Assembly: GCA_903927025.1 (NCBI GenBank)
Contig: CAIYLG010000013.1
Span: 1-64,000, forward strand
Source: an uncultured Armatimonadota bacterium
Lineage (GTDB): Bacteria > Armatimonadota > Fimbriimonadia > Fimbriimonadales > Fimbriimonadaceae
Reading direction: 5' to 3'
DNA: 64,000 nt
Positions 49,861 through 59,454 of this stretch are shown one piece after another (position 1 is the stretch's first letter; each line of letters starts with the position of its first letter). The notes under the pieces were generated by a model, which made no database searches, was not told the origin of the DNA, and worked only from the letters and a program-made list of their open reading frames with translations. The position numbers were made by a program, and so were the translations under genes.

Positions 49861-52535
49861 TTCTTAGCTTTGGGCTTCGCTTTTGGCTTTACGGCGGCCT
49901 TCTTGGTCACCTTTTTAAATTTAGGTCTGGTTGAGGGCCCCGCTTCTCGCTTTGCAGTCAAAAGAGACGTTGCCTGCTCCGCGCTCAGGTCCTCCGGATT
50001 GGTTCCTTTCGGCAGCGTCGCATTGGTCTCACCGTCGGTAATGTAAGGGCCATATCTGCCGGACAGCACTTTCACTGGGCCGGCGGCTCCGGGCAGTTCT
50101 CCAAACTCTTTAAGGGCTGCAACAGCGGCGCGCTTGCCACCGAACCGTGGCTGAGCAAGAATTTCGAGCGCCTTCTCAACACTCAGGGTCTCTGCAGACT
50201 TCCATTCCTCAACGGTTCTGCGGTCTTCACCAGATTCAATGTAAGGTCCGAATTTGCCCATTTTGAAGACAATTGGTTTGCCTGTTTCAGGGTGAACTCC
50301 AACTGAAATCGGCATGGCGCAGAGAAGATTCAGCTCTTCCTGAGATAGCGTCTTTGGGTCAACACCAGGCGGAACACTGACCCAGGTTGGTCGAACCTTC
50401 TCTTCAATCTCCTCGGGCGTTCGCTCAACTTCAAGGTAGAAGCCTTGGCGGTTCTTGATTAGGAGGCGGCGACCCGTTTTTGGATCGATCCCAGCAGACT
50501 CCGCAACCGCGGCCTTTTGACTGAGGAGCTCAATTGCTTTCTCAATCGTAAGATCTGCGGGCGCCAAATCCTCGGGGACGTTGGCGTATTTCTTCGCATC
50601 CCCGTCACCAACCTGAAGAAACGGGGTTCCGTCTTTTCCATTCCGAACAATGACAGCTTCTCCCGTATCCGGCAGATTGCCGACTTGGAAAACGGGATAC
50701 GGAATCTCCTTCTTGCGCGAGTCGACAAGAAGTTTGAGCCCTGGCTTTTCAGGCTGTCCAAGGAAGAAGTCTCGAAGGTACGCCTTTGAATCTTCCTTGC
50801 CTTCTGATATCTCATCCAGCGCTTCGTCCATCCGCGCGGTAAAGCCTAAGTCCATCAACTCCTCGAAGTTGTTCTCCAGGACTTCCATGGTCATGAACGC
50901 TTTGAACGATGGAATGAGCTGCTTGCCCTGCTTTCGAACATAACCTCGATCCACGATCACGGAAATGATCGATGCGTAGGTGCTGGGACGGCCTATTCCC
51001 TGCTCTTCCAAGCGCTTGATCAGCGTCGCATCTGTGTATCGAGCAGGAGGCTTCGTCTGGTGCCCCAGAGCGTGGACGTCAACTTGGTTCACCACTAACC
51101 CTTCACTCAATTTAGGAAGCTTCCGCTCGCTTGGATCACCATCTTCATCTCTGCCCTCCAAATAGACTCGGAGGAAACCTTCAAAAGTGATCTGCTTGCC
51201 AGTCGCCAGGAATGTAAGCGCTTTGCCATCTGCATGCACGGTGATATCCGCTTCAGTCCTTAGGACGCGCGCAGGCTTCATTTGCGACGCGACGGTTCGC
51301 TGCCATATCAGGTTATAGATCTTTCTCTGATCCTCATTGAGGAATCTTTCGACTCGTTCCGGACGACGCTCGACGTCTGTTGGGCGAATCGCCTCGTGTG
51401 CTTCCTGAGCGTTTCGGACCTTGTTCGTGTACTGCTGTGGTTTATCGGGAAGACAGTCAGGATATTCCTTGCCAATAAATCCACGAATCTTGGACAGCGC
51501 TTCTCCACTGAGAACAAGACTGTCCGTTCTCATGTAAGTAATGAGACCTACCTGCTCACCCCCAAGATCGATACCTTCGTAAAGTCCCTGGGCGATGCGC
51601 ATCGTTCGATCCGCGCTGAAACCAAATTTGCGATTGGCATCTTGCTGGAGCGTGGTCGTCATAAAAGGCGCCGCTGGCCGCTCAAATCCTTCAGTGGTCT
51701 CTAGCCTGGTGATCGTGTAAGGCTTTGAATTCTTGGCCGAAACAGCCAATTCTTCGGCGGCTTTTTGATCTAGCTGGGTGACCTTCTGATCTTTGCCAGC
51801 CTTCAGGACACCGGTGGAATCGTCATAGTCGCTGCCCGTTGCCACACGTACGCCATCGACCGACTTCAGGTCCGCAGTGAACCGCTGCTTATCACTTTCG
51901 AGCTCAACCCGAAGATCCCAATAGTTGGCGCCTCGGAAGTTCCTCCGGGCAATCTCTCGCTCCACGATCAGCTTGACGGCCGGACTTTGCACTCGCCCCG
52001 CGCTAAGGTTCTTGGTGACTCGCGACCACAGCACCGGCGAAAGGGTGTAGCCGTAAAGGCGGTCAAGGATTCGGCGAGTCTCTTGGGCTTCTACCAGACA
52101 GGTATCCACGCTCCGGGGAGACTCCATCGCCTTGAGGATTGCGTCCTTAGTGATTTCGTGGAACGCAATTCGCTTGACTTCCACATTCTTTCCTGGCTTC
52201 AAAACTTCGAGAAGGTGCCATGAAATGGCTTCACCTTCTCGGTCTTCGTCAGTCGCGAGTACCAGGGTGTCTTTCCCCTTCATCGCATCCTTCAGTCGTT
52301 TAACCTGACTTACCTTTTCAGGCGGAACTTCATAGAACGGCTCAAAGTTGTTGTCGACATCAACGGCATAATCCGACCACCACATCTTCCGCAATTCAGC
52401 TGGCAAGCCCTTTGCGTTGGGCATGAGGTCCCGAATGTGACCCACGCTGGCCTGAACTTCATAATCGCCACCGAGATAGCTGCCGATGGTTTTCGCCTTT
52501 GCGGGCGATTCTACGATGACGAGTTTCTTTGCCAT
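49854..52535 (-). CDS. topA: DNA topoisomerase I
   Basis: The type IA enzyme relaxes negative supercoils. The TOPRIM domain includes KKLVIVESPAKAKTIGSYLG and LATDEDREGEAISWHL, and the catalytic Tyr sits at about 331 in GLITYMRTDSLVLS. The C-terminus has four short TopoI_C repeats (GRRLLIKN, GKPIVFKMGKFGPYIESGED, GGKRAAVAAL, LSGRYGPYITDGE) and ends in a Lys-rich tail. No Cys4 zinc fingers of the E. coli type are seen, as in actinobacterial TopA. Length of 893 is normal. Confidence 0.95.
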   Translation of the reverse strand: MAKKLVIVESPAKAKTIGSYLGGDYEVQASVGHIRDLMPNAKGLPAELRKMWWSDYAVDVDNNFEPFYEVPPEKVSQVKRLKDAMKGKDTLVLATDEDREGEAISWHLLEVLKPGKNVEVKRIAFHEITKDAILKAMESPRSVDTCLVEAQETRRILDRLYGYTLSPVLWSRVTKNLSAGRVQSPAVKLIVEREIARRNFRGANYWDLRVELESDKQRFTADLKSVDGVRVATGSDYDDSTGVLKAGKDQKVTQLDQKAAEELAVSAKNSKPYTITRLETTEGFERPAAPFMTTTLQQDANRKFGFSADRTMRIAQGLYEGIDLGGEQVGLITYMRTDSLVLSGEALSKIRGFIGKEYPDCLPDKPQQYTNKVRNAQEAHEAIRPTDVERRPERVERFLNEDQRKIYNLIWQRTVASQMKPARVLRTEADITVHADGKALTFLATGKQITFEGFLRVYLEGRDEDGDPSERKLPKLSEGLVVNQVDVHALGHQTKPPARYTDATLIKRLEEQGIGRPSTYASIISVIVDRGYVRKQGKQLIPSFKAFMTMEVLENNFEELMDLGFTARMDEALDEISEGKEDSKAYLRDFFLGQPEKPGLKLLVDSRKKEIPYPVFQVGNLPDTGEAVIVRNGKDGTPFLQVGDGDAKKYANVPEDLAPADLTIEKAIELLSQKAAVAESAGIDPKTGRRLLIKNRQGFYLEVERTPEEIEEKVRPTWVSVPPGVDPKTLSQEELNLLCAMPISVGVHPETGKPIVFKMGKFGPYIESGEDRRTVEEWKSAETLSVEKALEILAQPRFGGKRAAVAALKEFGELPGAAGPVKVLSGRYGPYITDGETNATLPKGTNPEDLSAEQATSLLTAKREAGPSTRPKFKKVTKKAAVKPKAKPKAKKS

Positions 52536-52814
52536 TTGTTCTTTGAAAGCAACCGCTGGGTCGCCACATCCTGTCTATCTACGTTGGACCGCCGTTTTCC
52601 GGGAAACGGTTTGCCCGTGCCTTTTAATTAGGGCCTTGGCACTCTACTTTCGCGCTGAACCACGTGTCAAGCGGCGATTTCTGTGGACAAAGTCAAACCT
52701 AGCCCCCCACTCTGGCACACATGAGCCGGTCCGTGAGTTACCGAGAGCGGGTAAAACGAGTGGAGGGACGCGAACCGTCGGGTTTGTTGGAACAGCTCCC
52801 CAGTTGTTATTTTC

Positions 52815-54227
52815 ATGAAATGCCTTGGAGTCTGCGCCGCAATTTCTATCGCCGGCTCAGCCTCGGCGGAACCCACTTACCTGGCGCTCTATCTCAAGGG
52901 CTCCAAGATTGGCTACTCATCCTACGAAACAGCGAATGTCAGAAGAGGCGGCCATCTCGTCTCAAAAAGCACATCGCTGACGGTGCTTAACACCGCACTT
53001 CTGGGAAGCAACATGGAAGTGTCAATGAACTCAACGTCTTGGGCCACCCCGTCCGGTGCCCCGTTGAGAATGACTTTCTTAACAAAAAGTTCGGGCAGGT
53101 CAAACGAGGTCGAGGCAACTTTCGGAGCCCACGTGGCTACTGTGACCGTTCGGAGCTCAGGTTCCACGTCATCTCGGAAGATTCCGCTTCCTCTTGGTGG
53201 AGACGTCGTTGACGACCCGCTAACTGATACCCTCAAGCGCAAGCTGCAAAAGGGTCAATCGAGAGTGGTTTACGTTTTTGACTCCGCAACCATTTCATTC
53301 CTCAAAAATCGCGTTACTGCTCAGGGAGACTCTATTGCAGACGTGAATGGCAGGAAAATCAGGGCACGCCTGATCACCATTGAAGACCCGACGTCAAAAA
53401 TGGAGGTCTTTTTAGACAACCATGACGATGTGGTCCGAGTGAACGCCGCCATGGGAATTACGATGCTTCCTGTATCCAAAAAGGTCGCCCTAGCCCCAAA
53501 TCGGTCGGGCGAGGGACCAGCTGATTTGGCAGTCGAAACCAGTATTCATACGGACAAGGCAATCGAAAACCCAGACTCACTGAAGGAACTCAAGATTCGA
53601 ATTACCTGTCCAAGCATCTCTTCGATTCCAAGTGACGCCTACCAGCAAGTCTCTCGAAGCGGAAAGTCGTGGATCGTCGACATATGTCCAGCTCGATATA
53701 CCGCCGAAGGCGGTTCGACAAACCTCCATTCAACAACCCAAAAGAAGGAATGGCTACAACCTTCTCTCTACATGCCATCGGACTCGCCGCACATTCGGAA
53801 ACTCGCGTTATCGATAATTGGTTCAAACAAGGACGTCGATGCGGCATCCCACGCGATTCAGCTGTTCGTATACCGAAACATGAAGTTCAATTCGGGAATT
53901 GGTGTCCTGAGGGACGCGAATGAAATCCTAAAAACTCGTGAAGGAGTATGTCGGGATTTCGCTGTGCTCACGGTGACACTACTTCGCGCCGCGGGCATCC
54001 CGGCGAAACTTGCGAGCGGGCTCGTGAACGGAGATGGCGCGTTTTTTTACCATGCATGGGCACAAGCATGGGATGGAAAGAGATGGATTGGAGTCGATTC
54101 AACAACTGACCGCGCACAATTGAGTGCTTCCCACGTCAAGTTAGGTGAAGGAAACATAGACACAGCTTTTACGTTTTCCTTTTTGGACTCAGCCAAGATC
54201 GAAGTCCTAAACGTACAAAAGGATTAA
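52815..54227 (+). CDS. Exported transglutaminase-like protein
   Basis: A signal peptide (KCLGVCAAISIAGSASAEP) is followed by a beta-rich N-terminal half and a C-terminal transglutaminase-like domain. The triad is visible: Cys about 379 in TREGVCRDFAVLTVTLLRAA, His about 412 in AFFYHAWAQAWDGKRW and Asp about 428 in WIGVDSTTDRAQL. No membrane anchor is present, so the mature protein is likely periplasmic. It is unrelated in layout to the TgpA-like protein at 5511. It lies 4 nt upstream of the PIN-TRAM gene, so the two are probably co-transcribed. Confidence 0.8.
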   Translation: MKCLGVCAAISIAGSASAEPTYLALYLKGSKIGYSSYETANVRRGGHLVSKSTSLTVLNTALLGSNMEVSMNSTSWATPSGAPLRMTFLTKSSGRSNEVEATFGAHVATVTVRSSGSTSSRKIPLPLGGDVVDDPLTDTLKRKLQKGQSRVVYVFDSATISFLKNRVTAQGDSIADVNGRKIRARLITIEDPTSKMEVFLDNHDDVVRVNAAMGITMLPVSKKVALAPNRSGEGPADLAVETSIHTDKAIENPDSLKELKIRITCPSISSIPSDAYQQVSRSGKSWIVDICPARYTAEGGSTNLHSTTQKKEWLQPSLYMPSDSPHIRKLALSIIGSNKDVDAASHAIQLFVYRNMKFNSGIGVLRDANEILKTREGVCRDFAVLTVTLLRAAGIPAKLASGLVNGDGAFFYHAWAQAWDGKRWIGVDSTTDRAQLSASHVKLGEGNIDTAFTFSFLDSAKIEVLNVQKD

Positions 54228-54231
54228 TGCC

Positions 54232-55431
54232 ATGAATCGCTTAGCGAAAAGAGTCCGAAAAATGTACAGCCTTGTAAGGCCTGGCGCAGCCCTGCGGTCG
54301 GGTCTCGTGCTGGTATGCGCCCTTTTGGGAGGAGCGCTGCTGGGGTCATTCGCCCCTACCGCTCTCAGCTACCTATTCGTCTGGATCGGAAGCCACTTCC
54401 GCCAACTCGGCGAAGTCCCCACAAAACAGTTTCCGGTTTCCGTATCCTTAGCGATCCTCTCGTTTATCCTCCTGGGCGCCATCTTTGGTGGGTTCATCGC
54501 CACACGCTTCTTTACCGGACTTGAAGCGCTTGCCCGTCGATGGGAGAAGATGGAGATTGGCAACAAGGTCAACGTCTTCGTTGGAATATTTGCTGGCCTC
54601 ATCGCCGCAGTGCCTCTCCTGATCATGTTTCAGGCACTTGAGCTGCCTGGGCCCTACCGAGTGCTCCTCGTATTTGGGATCACGCTTGGCTTGGGTGCAC
54701 TTGCTGTGTACGCACTTCAGTCAATGGAGGAAGTCCTCCCATGGACCAAAACTGGCGTTCGTCAGCGACGCAGCGGTATCAAGCTTCTCGACACAAATGT
54801 GATCATCGACGGAAGAATCTACGACGTCGCTAAAACCGGATTCCTCTCCGGAGAAATGTACGTTCCCGGATTTGTCCTGGACGAACTTCAGTACATTGCA
54901 GACAGCCATGACGCGCTCCGCAGACAGCGCGGTCGCCGTGGGCTGGAGGTTTTGAGGCACATGCAGGCTGAGTTCGAAATGGAAGTCCGCGTCCATGACA
55001 AACTCGCGCCCGACACAGGTGACGGAGTAGATGCCCGGCTCGTACGGCTAGCAAAGGCAATCGGTGCGGATATTGTCACAAACGACTTCAACTTGAGACG
55101 TGTGGCAGAGCTACAGGATGTCCACGTACTCAGCCTCAACGACCTTGCTTTGGCACTTCGCCCGAACGTGCTGCCTCAGGAAACATTCGAGCTTAAGATT
55201 ATTCGTGAAGGTAATCAGGATGGACAGGGAGTAGGATATCTGGAAGACGGCACGATGGTGGTCGTTGAAAACGGAAAAAACCACGTGGGTGAAACGATGG
55301 AAGTGGTGGTCACCCAGGTCATTCAGACAGAACGAGGCAAGATGATCTTCGGAGAAGTCGACACGGAAGAAGAGGCACGTTACGAGACCCGGCCGAGGCG
55401 TAAGACCTCCGCCCCCCGGATCCATCCTTGA
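54232..55431 (+). CDS. PIN-TRAM domain membrane protein (YacL-like)
   Basis: Four membrane segments fill residues 20-165. A PIN nuclease domain follows with acidic residues in IKLLDTNVIIDGRIYDV, FVLDELQYIAD, GDGVDARLVRLAKAI and DIVTNDFNLRRVAE. A TRAM domain ends the chain (about 335-385, GQGVGYLEDGTMVVVENGK). This is the architecture of YacL-type proteins of Firmicutes and other phyla, probably membrane-bound RNA nucleases or regulators. In Bacillus yacL precedes ispD, and the same order is seen here. Confidence 0.85.
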   Translation: MNRLAKRVRKMYSLVRPGAALRSGLVLVCALLGGALLGSFAPTALSYLFVWIGSHFRQLGEVPTKQFPVSVSLAILSFILLGAIFGGFIATRFFTGLEALARRWEKMEIGNKVNVFVGIFAGLIAAVPLLIMFQALELPGPYRVLLVFGITLGLGALAVYALQSMEEVLPWTKTGVRQRRSGIKLLDTNVIIDGRIYDVAKTGFLSGEMYVPGFVLDELQYIADSHDALRRQRGRRGLEVLRHMQAEFEMEVRVHDKLAPDTGDGVDARLVRLAKAIGADIVTNDFNLRRVAELQDVHVLSLNDLALALRPNVLPQETFELKIIREGNQDGQGVGYLEDGTMVVVENGKNHVGETMEVVVTQVIQTERGKMIFGEVDTEEEARYETRPRRKTSAPRIHP

Positions 55432-56582
55432 AAGTAGTCGCAGCAATATTGGCTGCCGGACGTGGCCAGCGCTTCGGAGCGGACAAAACTGAGGCCGTAC
55501 TTGGAAACAGACCCGTCTGGCGATGGTCCGTCGACACGTACCTCGCCCATCCACTTGTTGACTCGATCATCCTTGTAACGGCGGCGGAGAAGGTTTCGGC
55601 TCTGCAGCACCTAGTGTCCTCAAAGGTCCAGGTCATTGTCGGTGGAGAGACGAGACAAGAGAGCTCAAGAGCAGCCCTAGCCGCTGCTGGGGATGCGGAC
55701 GTACTGCTCGTGCACGATGCGGCCCGTCCATTTGTTTCAGCAGAAGCAATCACTCGAGTGATTGAGGCGGTTAAGATCACGGGTGCGGCGGCCCTTGCCA
55801 CCCCTGTCAGGGACACTATCAAAGAGGTCACTGAAACTGCGGTACGAACCTTGAATCGCACGCATCTGGTGGCAATGCAAACTCCCCAAGGAGCCACCGT
55901 CGACATCCTTCAATCTGCACATGAGTCCGCGACTTCAGAGTACACAGATGAAATGGCGATGATTGAAGCCCTAGGAATTCGGCCTGAGATTGTCGCCGGT
56001 GAGCCAGATAACTTCAAGATCACGACTCCGGAAGATTTGACCAGAGCTCAGGCACTTTTGGGCTTGCCGGAGAACCGAGTCGGAATTGGATATGACATCC
56101 ATCCTTTCTCAGATGATCCGGGGCGCGTGCTTGTTCTTGGAGGAGTTTCATTTCCAGATCACAAAGCGCTTGATGGCCACAGCGACGCAGACGTCATCCT
56201 CCACGCCGCGACAGATGCCCTCCTCGGGGCTGCTGGGCTAGGTGACATTGGTGTCCACTTCCCCAACACAGACCTCAGATGGAAAGGGGCTCCATCCACT
56301 ACATTCTTGGATCATGCGGCAACCCTCATTTACCAAGCGGGCTGGAAAATCGTCAATCTGGATCTGACCGCAATCGCCGAGACTCCCAAGATCATGAAAC
56401 GGGCCACGGATATACGGGCGTGCATTGCGGACTGTCTTGGAATCGATATCTCACGGGTCAGCATAAAGGCCACGACCAACGAGCGTCTGGGATCTATCGG
56501 AAGAAGTGAGGGCATCGCGGCGTTTGCGACCGCAAGCCTCTCCGGGTACCCATCAACTCTCCCTGCCTTGATAGCAGACTAG
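55428..56582 (+). CDS. ispDF: Bifunctional IspD/IspF enzyme
   Basis: Two MEP-pathway steps for isoprenoid precursors are fused in one chain. IspD (1-215): AAILAAGRGQRFGADKTEAV binds CTP, VLLVHDAARPFVSAEAITRV and TPQGATVDIL are typical. IspF (217-384): GIGYDIHPFSDDPGRVLVLG carries the Asp-x-His metal site, then DGHSDADVILHAATDALLGA and ERLGSIGRSEGIAAFATASL. The middle enzyme IspE is separate. The TTG at 55428 overlaps the stop of the PIN-TRAM gene by 4 nt. Its stop shares a CTAG with the convergent comF gene. Confidence 0.95.
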   Translation: MKVVAAILAAGRGQRFGADKTEAVLGNRPVWRWSVDTYLAHPLVDSIILVTAAEKVSALQHLVSSKVQVIVGGETRQESSRAALAAAGDADVLLVHDAARPFVSAEAITRVIEAVKITGAAALATPVRDTIKEVTETAVRTLNRTHLVAMQTPQGATVDILQSAHESATSEYTDEMAMIEALGIRPEIVAGEPDNFKITTPEDLTRAQALLGLPENRVGIGYDIHPFSDDPGRVLVLGGVSFPDHKALDGHSDADVILHAATDALLGAAGLGDIGVHFPNTDLRWKGAPSTTFLDHAATLIYQAGWKIVNLDLTAIAETPKIMKRATDIRACIADCLGIDISRVSIKATTNERLGSIGRSEGIAAFATASLSGYPSTLPALIAD

Positions 56583-57229
56583 ACATCTCCACAGAAGGCA
56601 AAACCGCCAACTTCCGTGGCACCCGCTTCTCGCAGTGCCTTTGCACACTCACCAAAGGTTTGGCCGCTCGTGACGACGTCGTCAATGAGAAGCACGCTCA
56701 TCCCTTTCACCGATTCAAGCACCTGAAAAGCTCCAGTAAGGTTCTTCAGTCTTTCCGAACTGTTCAGACCCGCTTGAGACTGCGTCGCGCGCGTCCGACG
56801 CAGCACATGCGGCTGGAAAGGAAGCAGACCTGAAATGAGTTCTGCCTGGTTGAAGCCACGCGTCATCAAACGGGTCCAATGAATGGGAACTGGAACGACG
56901 AGGTCCGATTCGATGCCTGCATTTTCAATCGCTTCCTTGATCGACCTCGACATAAAATCAGCGAGGCTGGTGCGCCGAGCGTACTTTAGCAGTCTGACAG
57001 CCTGACCTGGACGACCCGTGTAGCGATATACAGATCCGGTAAAGGCCAAAGGCGAGTCAAAGTGAACTTCGATTGAAGGATCGCTTAGGTCCATCTCGCC
57101 CTGACACTGCACACATGGATTATCTGATCCGAAAGTGCCGCAGAGGGCACAGGATCGGCAATAAGCCAAGTCGAGCGCCGACTTAAAGAAGTTGGTCCAA
57201 GAGTCTCTGACTTCGCTCATTGAGCTCAT
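56579..57229 (-). CDS. comF: ComF-family phosphoribosyltransferase
   Basis: An N-terminal zinc finger (CRSCALCGTF and CVQCQGEMD) is followed by a PRTase domain with VVPVPIHWTRLMTRGFNQAE, and the PRPP-binding LLIDDVVTSGQTFGECAKAL. ComF proteins take part in DNA uptake in competent bacteria; in others the role is unclear. Start choice among ATGs at 57256, 57229 and 57220 is uncertain; I use 57229. In all cases it overlaps the DUF1854 gene. Its stop overlaps the ispDF stop on the opposite strand. Confidence 0.82.
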   Translation of the reverse strand: MSSMSEVRDSWTNFFKSALDLAYCRSCALCGTFGSDNPCVQCQGEMDLSDPSIEVHFDSPLAFTGSVYRYTGRPGQAVRLLKYARRTSLADFMSRSIKEAIENAGIESDLVVPVPIHWTRLMTRGFNQAELISGLLPFQPHVLRRTRATQSQAGLNSSERLKNLTGAFQVLESVKGMSVLLIDDVVTSGQTFGECAKALREAGATEVGGFAFCGDV

Positions 57230-57683
57230 CAATCGCAAGAATTTCAAATCTTGCACCGTCTACGCTAAATATCTGCCAACGGCCCGGAGAAGTTTCGTGG
57301 GCATTGTCCCGCCAGTTTCTAACGAAAAACTCGGTATCGCCTCGTTGAGTGGCCACGTTAAATCGCCACATACCTGCCTCAGATTTGAGGCTGTCAATCC
57401 TAAGAATTCGCGGCGTAAAGTAGCGCCGGTCCAATTCCTCATCGATGACTCCTCGAGAGTGTTCATCAACCCCATCCAGGGTCTTCAGGATTCCAATCTC
57501 CTTTCCCTTGGACTCAAGGATAGAGATGTACTTCCGCGGGTGCGATTGAGGAAAAACTCGCTTCACAACCGCAGACAGAACAACAAATTCATCCACAACT
57601 TCAATGCGTGGATGCACCGAACCCTCATGGCGAAAGGCACGAATTTGGCTCGGCTCAAGATACCGAACGGGTGAGTTGCTCAT
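57183..57683 (-). CDS. DUF1854 domain protein
   Basis: The family pattern is clear: ISILESKGKEIGILKTLDGV, the RRYFTPRILRIDSLKSEAG stretch, GMWRFNVATQRGDTEFFVRN and WRDNAHETSPGRWQIFSVDG. DUF1854 proteins are usually encoded next to a cyanophycin- or peptide-related ABC transporter. Here there is none and comF follows instead, overlapping by about 47 nt. Function is unknown. Its ATG at 57683 has TAAGCT about 10 nt upstream and no good Shine-Dalgarno sequence. Confidence 0.75.
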   Translation of the reverse strand: MSNSPVRYLEPSQIRAFRHEGSVHPRIEVVDEFVVLSAVVKRVFPQSHPRKYISILESKGKEIGILKTLDGVDEHSRGVIDEELDRRYFTPRILRIDSLKSEAGMWRFNVATQRGDTEFFVRNWRDNAHETSPGRWQIFSVDGARFEILAIDELNERSQRLLDQLL

Positions 57684-57708
57684 ACCGTTCGGTAGCTTAA
57701 CCTATAAA

Positions 57709-57981
57709 CTAGATTTCCCGGTGCTGACCAAACGATGGCTCGAAAGGAATAAGACCCAATCGTGTGGCGGCCCTGAACGCCTGGACTCGGTTGTTGACCT
57801 GAAGCTTATCGTAAATGTTGGCTAGGTGGAAATCTACAGTTCGCTTGGAAACCACCAAAGCGTCTGCAGCCTCCTTGCTGCTGCATCCCTGTGCAATAAG
57901 TCCTAAGACTTCAATTTCGCGCTTGGTCAAACGAATTGTCCGCTGCGCGCGCTCCATCGTAAAAGCTGAATAACCTGACAT
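57709..57981 (-). CDS. Solo LuxR-type HTH regulator, 90 aa
   Basis: Nearly the whole protein is one GerE/LuxR DNA-binding domain: LTKREIEVLGLIAQGCSSKE and SKRTVDFHLANIYDKLQVNN include the conserved TxRExEVL and the recognition helix. No receiver or ligand-binding domain is present, so it resembles the GerE class. AGGGG lies upstream of the ATG. A near-perfect 23-nt inverted repeat lies 120 nt upstream and may be its operator. Targets are unknown. Confidence 0.8.
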   Translation of the reverse strand: MSGYSAFTMERAQRTIRLTKREIEVLGLIAQGCSSKEAADALVVSKRTVDFHLANIYDKLQVNNRVQAFRAATRLGLIPFEPSFGQHREI

Positions 57982-58248
57982 AAACCACCCCTATGAAAAT
58001 GATCGACCCGTGTCTCCTTCCAAGAAACAGGTCCCCCAAACATTAGACGGAACCCAAACTTCGGGGATCGCCCAACGACGATCAAAAAACCAAAGCATGT
58101 GCTGAATTCTATATAGAATCAGCCGTCTTATCGAACTCAAGCTGGGCAATCATCCCACTCGAATTGCTGGTTTCATTTTCCGCTATAGGTTATGCCAGAG
58201 TGACTATGCTTAATCCTTTTTGCGAAACACACCGCACACGTACACCTA
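57982..58248 (-). promoter_or_regulatory. Upstream region of the LuxR-type gene with an inverted repeat
   Basis: This 267-nt gap holds ATTCTATATAGAAT (58106-58119), a perfect 14-bp palindrome, extended by GCTG/CAGC arms with one unpaired A (58101-58123). Operator-like palindromes of about this size are bound by LuxR/GerE dimers. The TATATA core could also serve as a -10. No gene or terminator is seen otherwise. Confidence 0.35.
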
Positions 58249-59391
58249 CTAGGCTTCAAGAAGCCTAGCTCCATCAACAATAATGCAAGACATTGCATCT
58301 CCCTCACGACCTGTCGCGAGTTCATAAACGCTCAAAGTGGCCGTGATGAATGGATTCAGCAAATCTTTCTGTACGAGGGCCACGCAAGCACCCCCAAAGC
58401 CAGCGCCAGTCATCCTTGCGCCAACGCATCCGGGTGCGGCCCAAGCGGATTCAGCCATGGCGTCAAGTTCCGCACAGCTAACCTCGTAATCGTCGCGAAG
58501 GCTGACATGACTTTCTTTCATGAGGCGACCGATCGCCTCGTAGTCTCGGCCTCGCAGCGCTTCCTTGAAATCAACACACCGCTGGTTCTCGGTAATCACG
58601 TGCTTGGCTCGACGATAGACAACTTCCGGGAGATGTCGCTTCGTGCTGTCGAGCAACTTCATGTCTGCGTCTCTCAACTTCCTCACACCCAAATACTGGG
58701 CTGCGGTTTCGCATTGAGTTCGTCGCTCATTGTATGCAGAAGTTGTGAGAGCCCGTTCTTTTTTAGTGTCACAGAGCACCACCGCAAGATCAGACGGGAC
58801 TTTGACGTATTCCATCTGAAGGGTGCGAGTGTCTAAGAACATCGCATGGCCGTTTCGGCCCATAGCGCTGGCCATCTGATCCATGATGCCGCTGTTCACT
58901 CCGACGAATCTGTTTTCACAGATCTGACCCAACCGAGCCAGCTCTCTGTTGTCGAGAGTAAGTTTTTCAACGTAATTCCATACCACGCCGAAAGCTAATT
59001 CTAGAGCCGCACTGCTGCTGACACCGCTCCCAATGGGGATCTCGCTATCCACCACAACGTTAAGATTGGGAAGCTTGGACTCAATCAGATCTGAGATTGC
59101 CCAACCCATCCCCGCGCCGTACTTCGACCAGGTCTCGGTAAAGCCTGGTTTCACGTCTGCAACGTCAAACTCCTCGGCATTACCCAACTGTACGGAATAG
59201 GTCTTCGAAGGTCCATCTGAGACGCAGGCAGCAATCGCCAGCCCTCGGTCGATGGCGGCGGGAAAGACAAAACCGTCGTTGTAGTCGGTATGTTCGCCGA
59301 TTAGGTTGATCCGACCAGGGGCAATCCCGACCACCTCTGGATCGCGACCATAAATCTCTCTAAATACATCTCGAATTTCACCGACTGGCAT
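58249..59391 (-). CDS. galK: Galactokinase
   Basis: GalK phosphorylates galactose at C1. The three GHMP kinase motifs are present: GRINLIGEHTDYNDGFVFPA near residue 27, PIGSGVSSSAALELAFG near 110 and MTGAGFGGACVALVQ near 330. I use the ATG at 59391 because AAAGGAG precedes it and because the product then starts just before the conserved FREIYG; the upstream ATG at 59502 would add 37 unconserved residues and overlap the divergent gene. 380 residues are normal. No galT or galE is next to it. Confidence 0.93.
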   Translation of the reverse strand: MPVGEIRDVFREIYGRDPEVVGIAPGRINLIGEHTDYNDGFVFPAAIDRGLAIAACVSDGPSKTYSVQLGNAEEFDVADVKPGFTETWSKYGAGMGWAISDLIESKLPNLNVVVDSEIPIGSGVSSSAALELAFGVVWNYVEKLTLDNRELARLGQICENRFVGVNSGIMDQMASAMGRNGHAMFLDTRTLQMEYVKVPSDLAVVLCDTKKERALTTSAYNERRTQCETAAQYLGVRKLRDADMKLLDSTKRHLPEVVYRRAKHVITENQRCVDFKEALRGRDYEAIGRLMKESHVSLRDDYEVSCAELDAMAESAWAAPGCVGARMTGAGFGGACVALVQKDLLNPFITATLSVYELATGREGDAMSCIIVDGARLLEA

Positions 59392-59454
59392 GTGCTCCTT
59401 TGATACCCGGAATCTGACCGCAGCCTGGGCAGATGGCCCAGGTAAAGTCGGTTT

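Noticed and set aside
52721-52990. 89-aa plus-strand frame starting in front of the second transglutaminase
   Set aside because: It overlaps the signal peptide region of the transglutaminase out of frame and has Arg-rich shadow composition.
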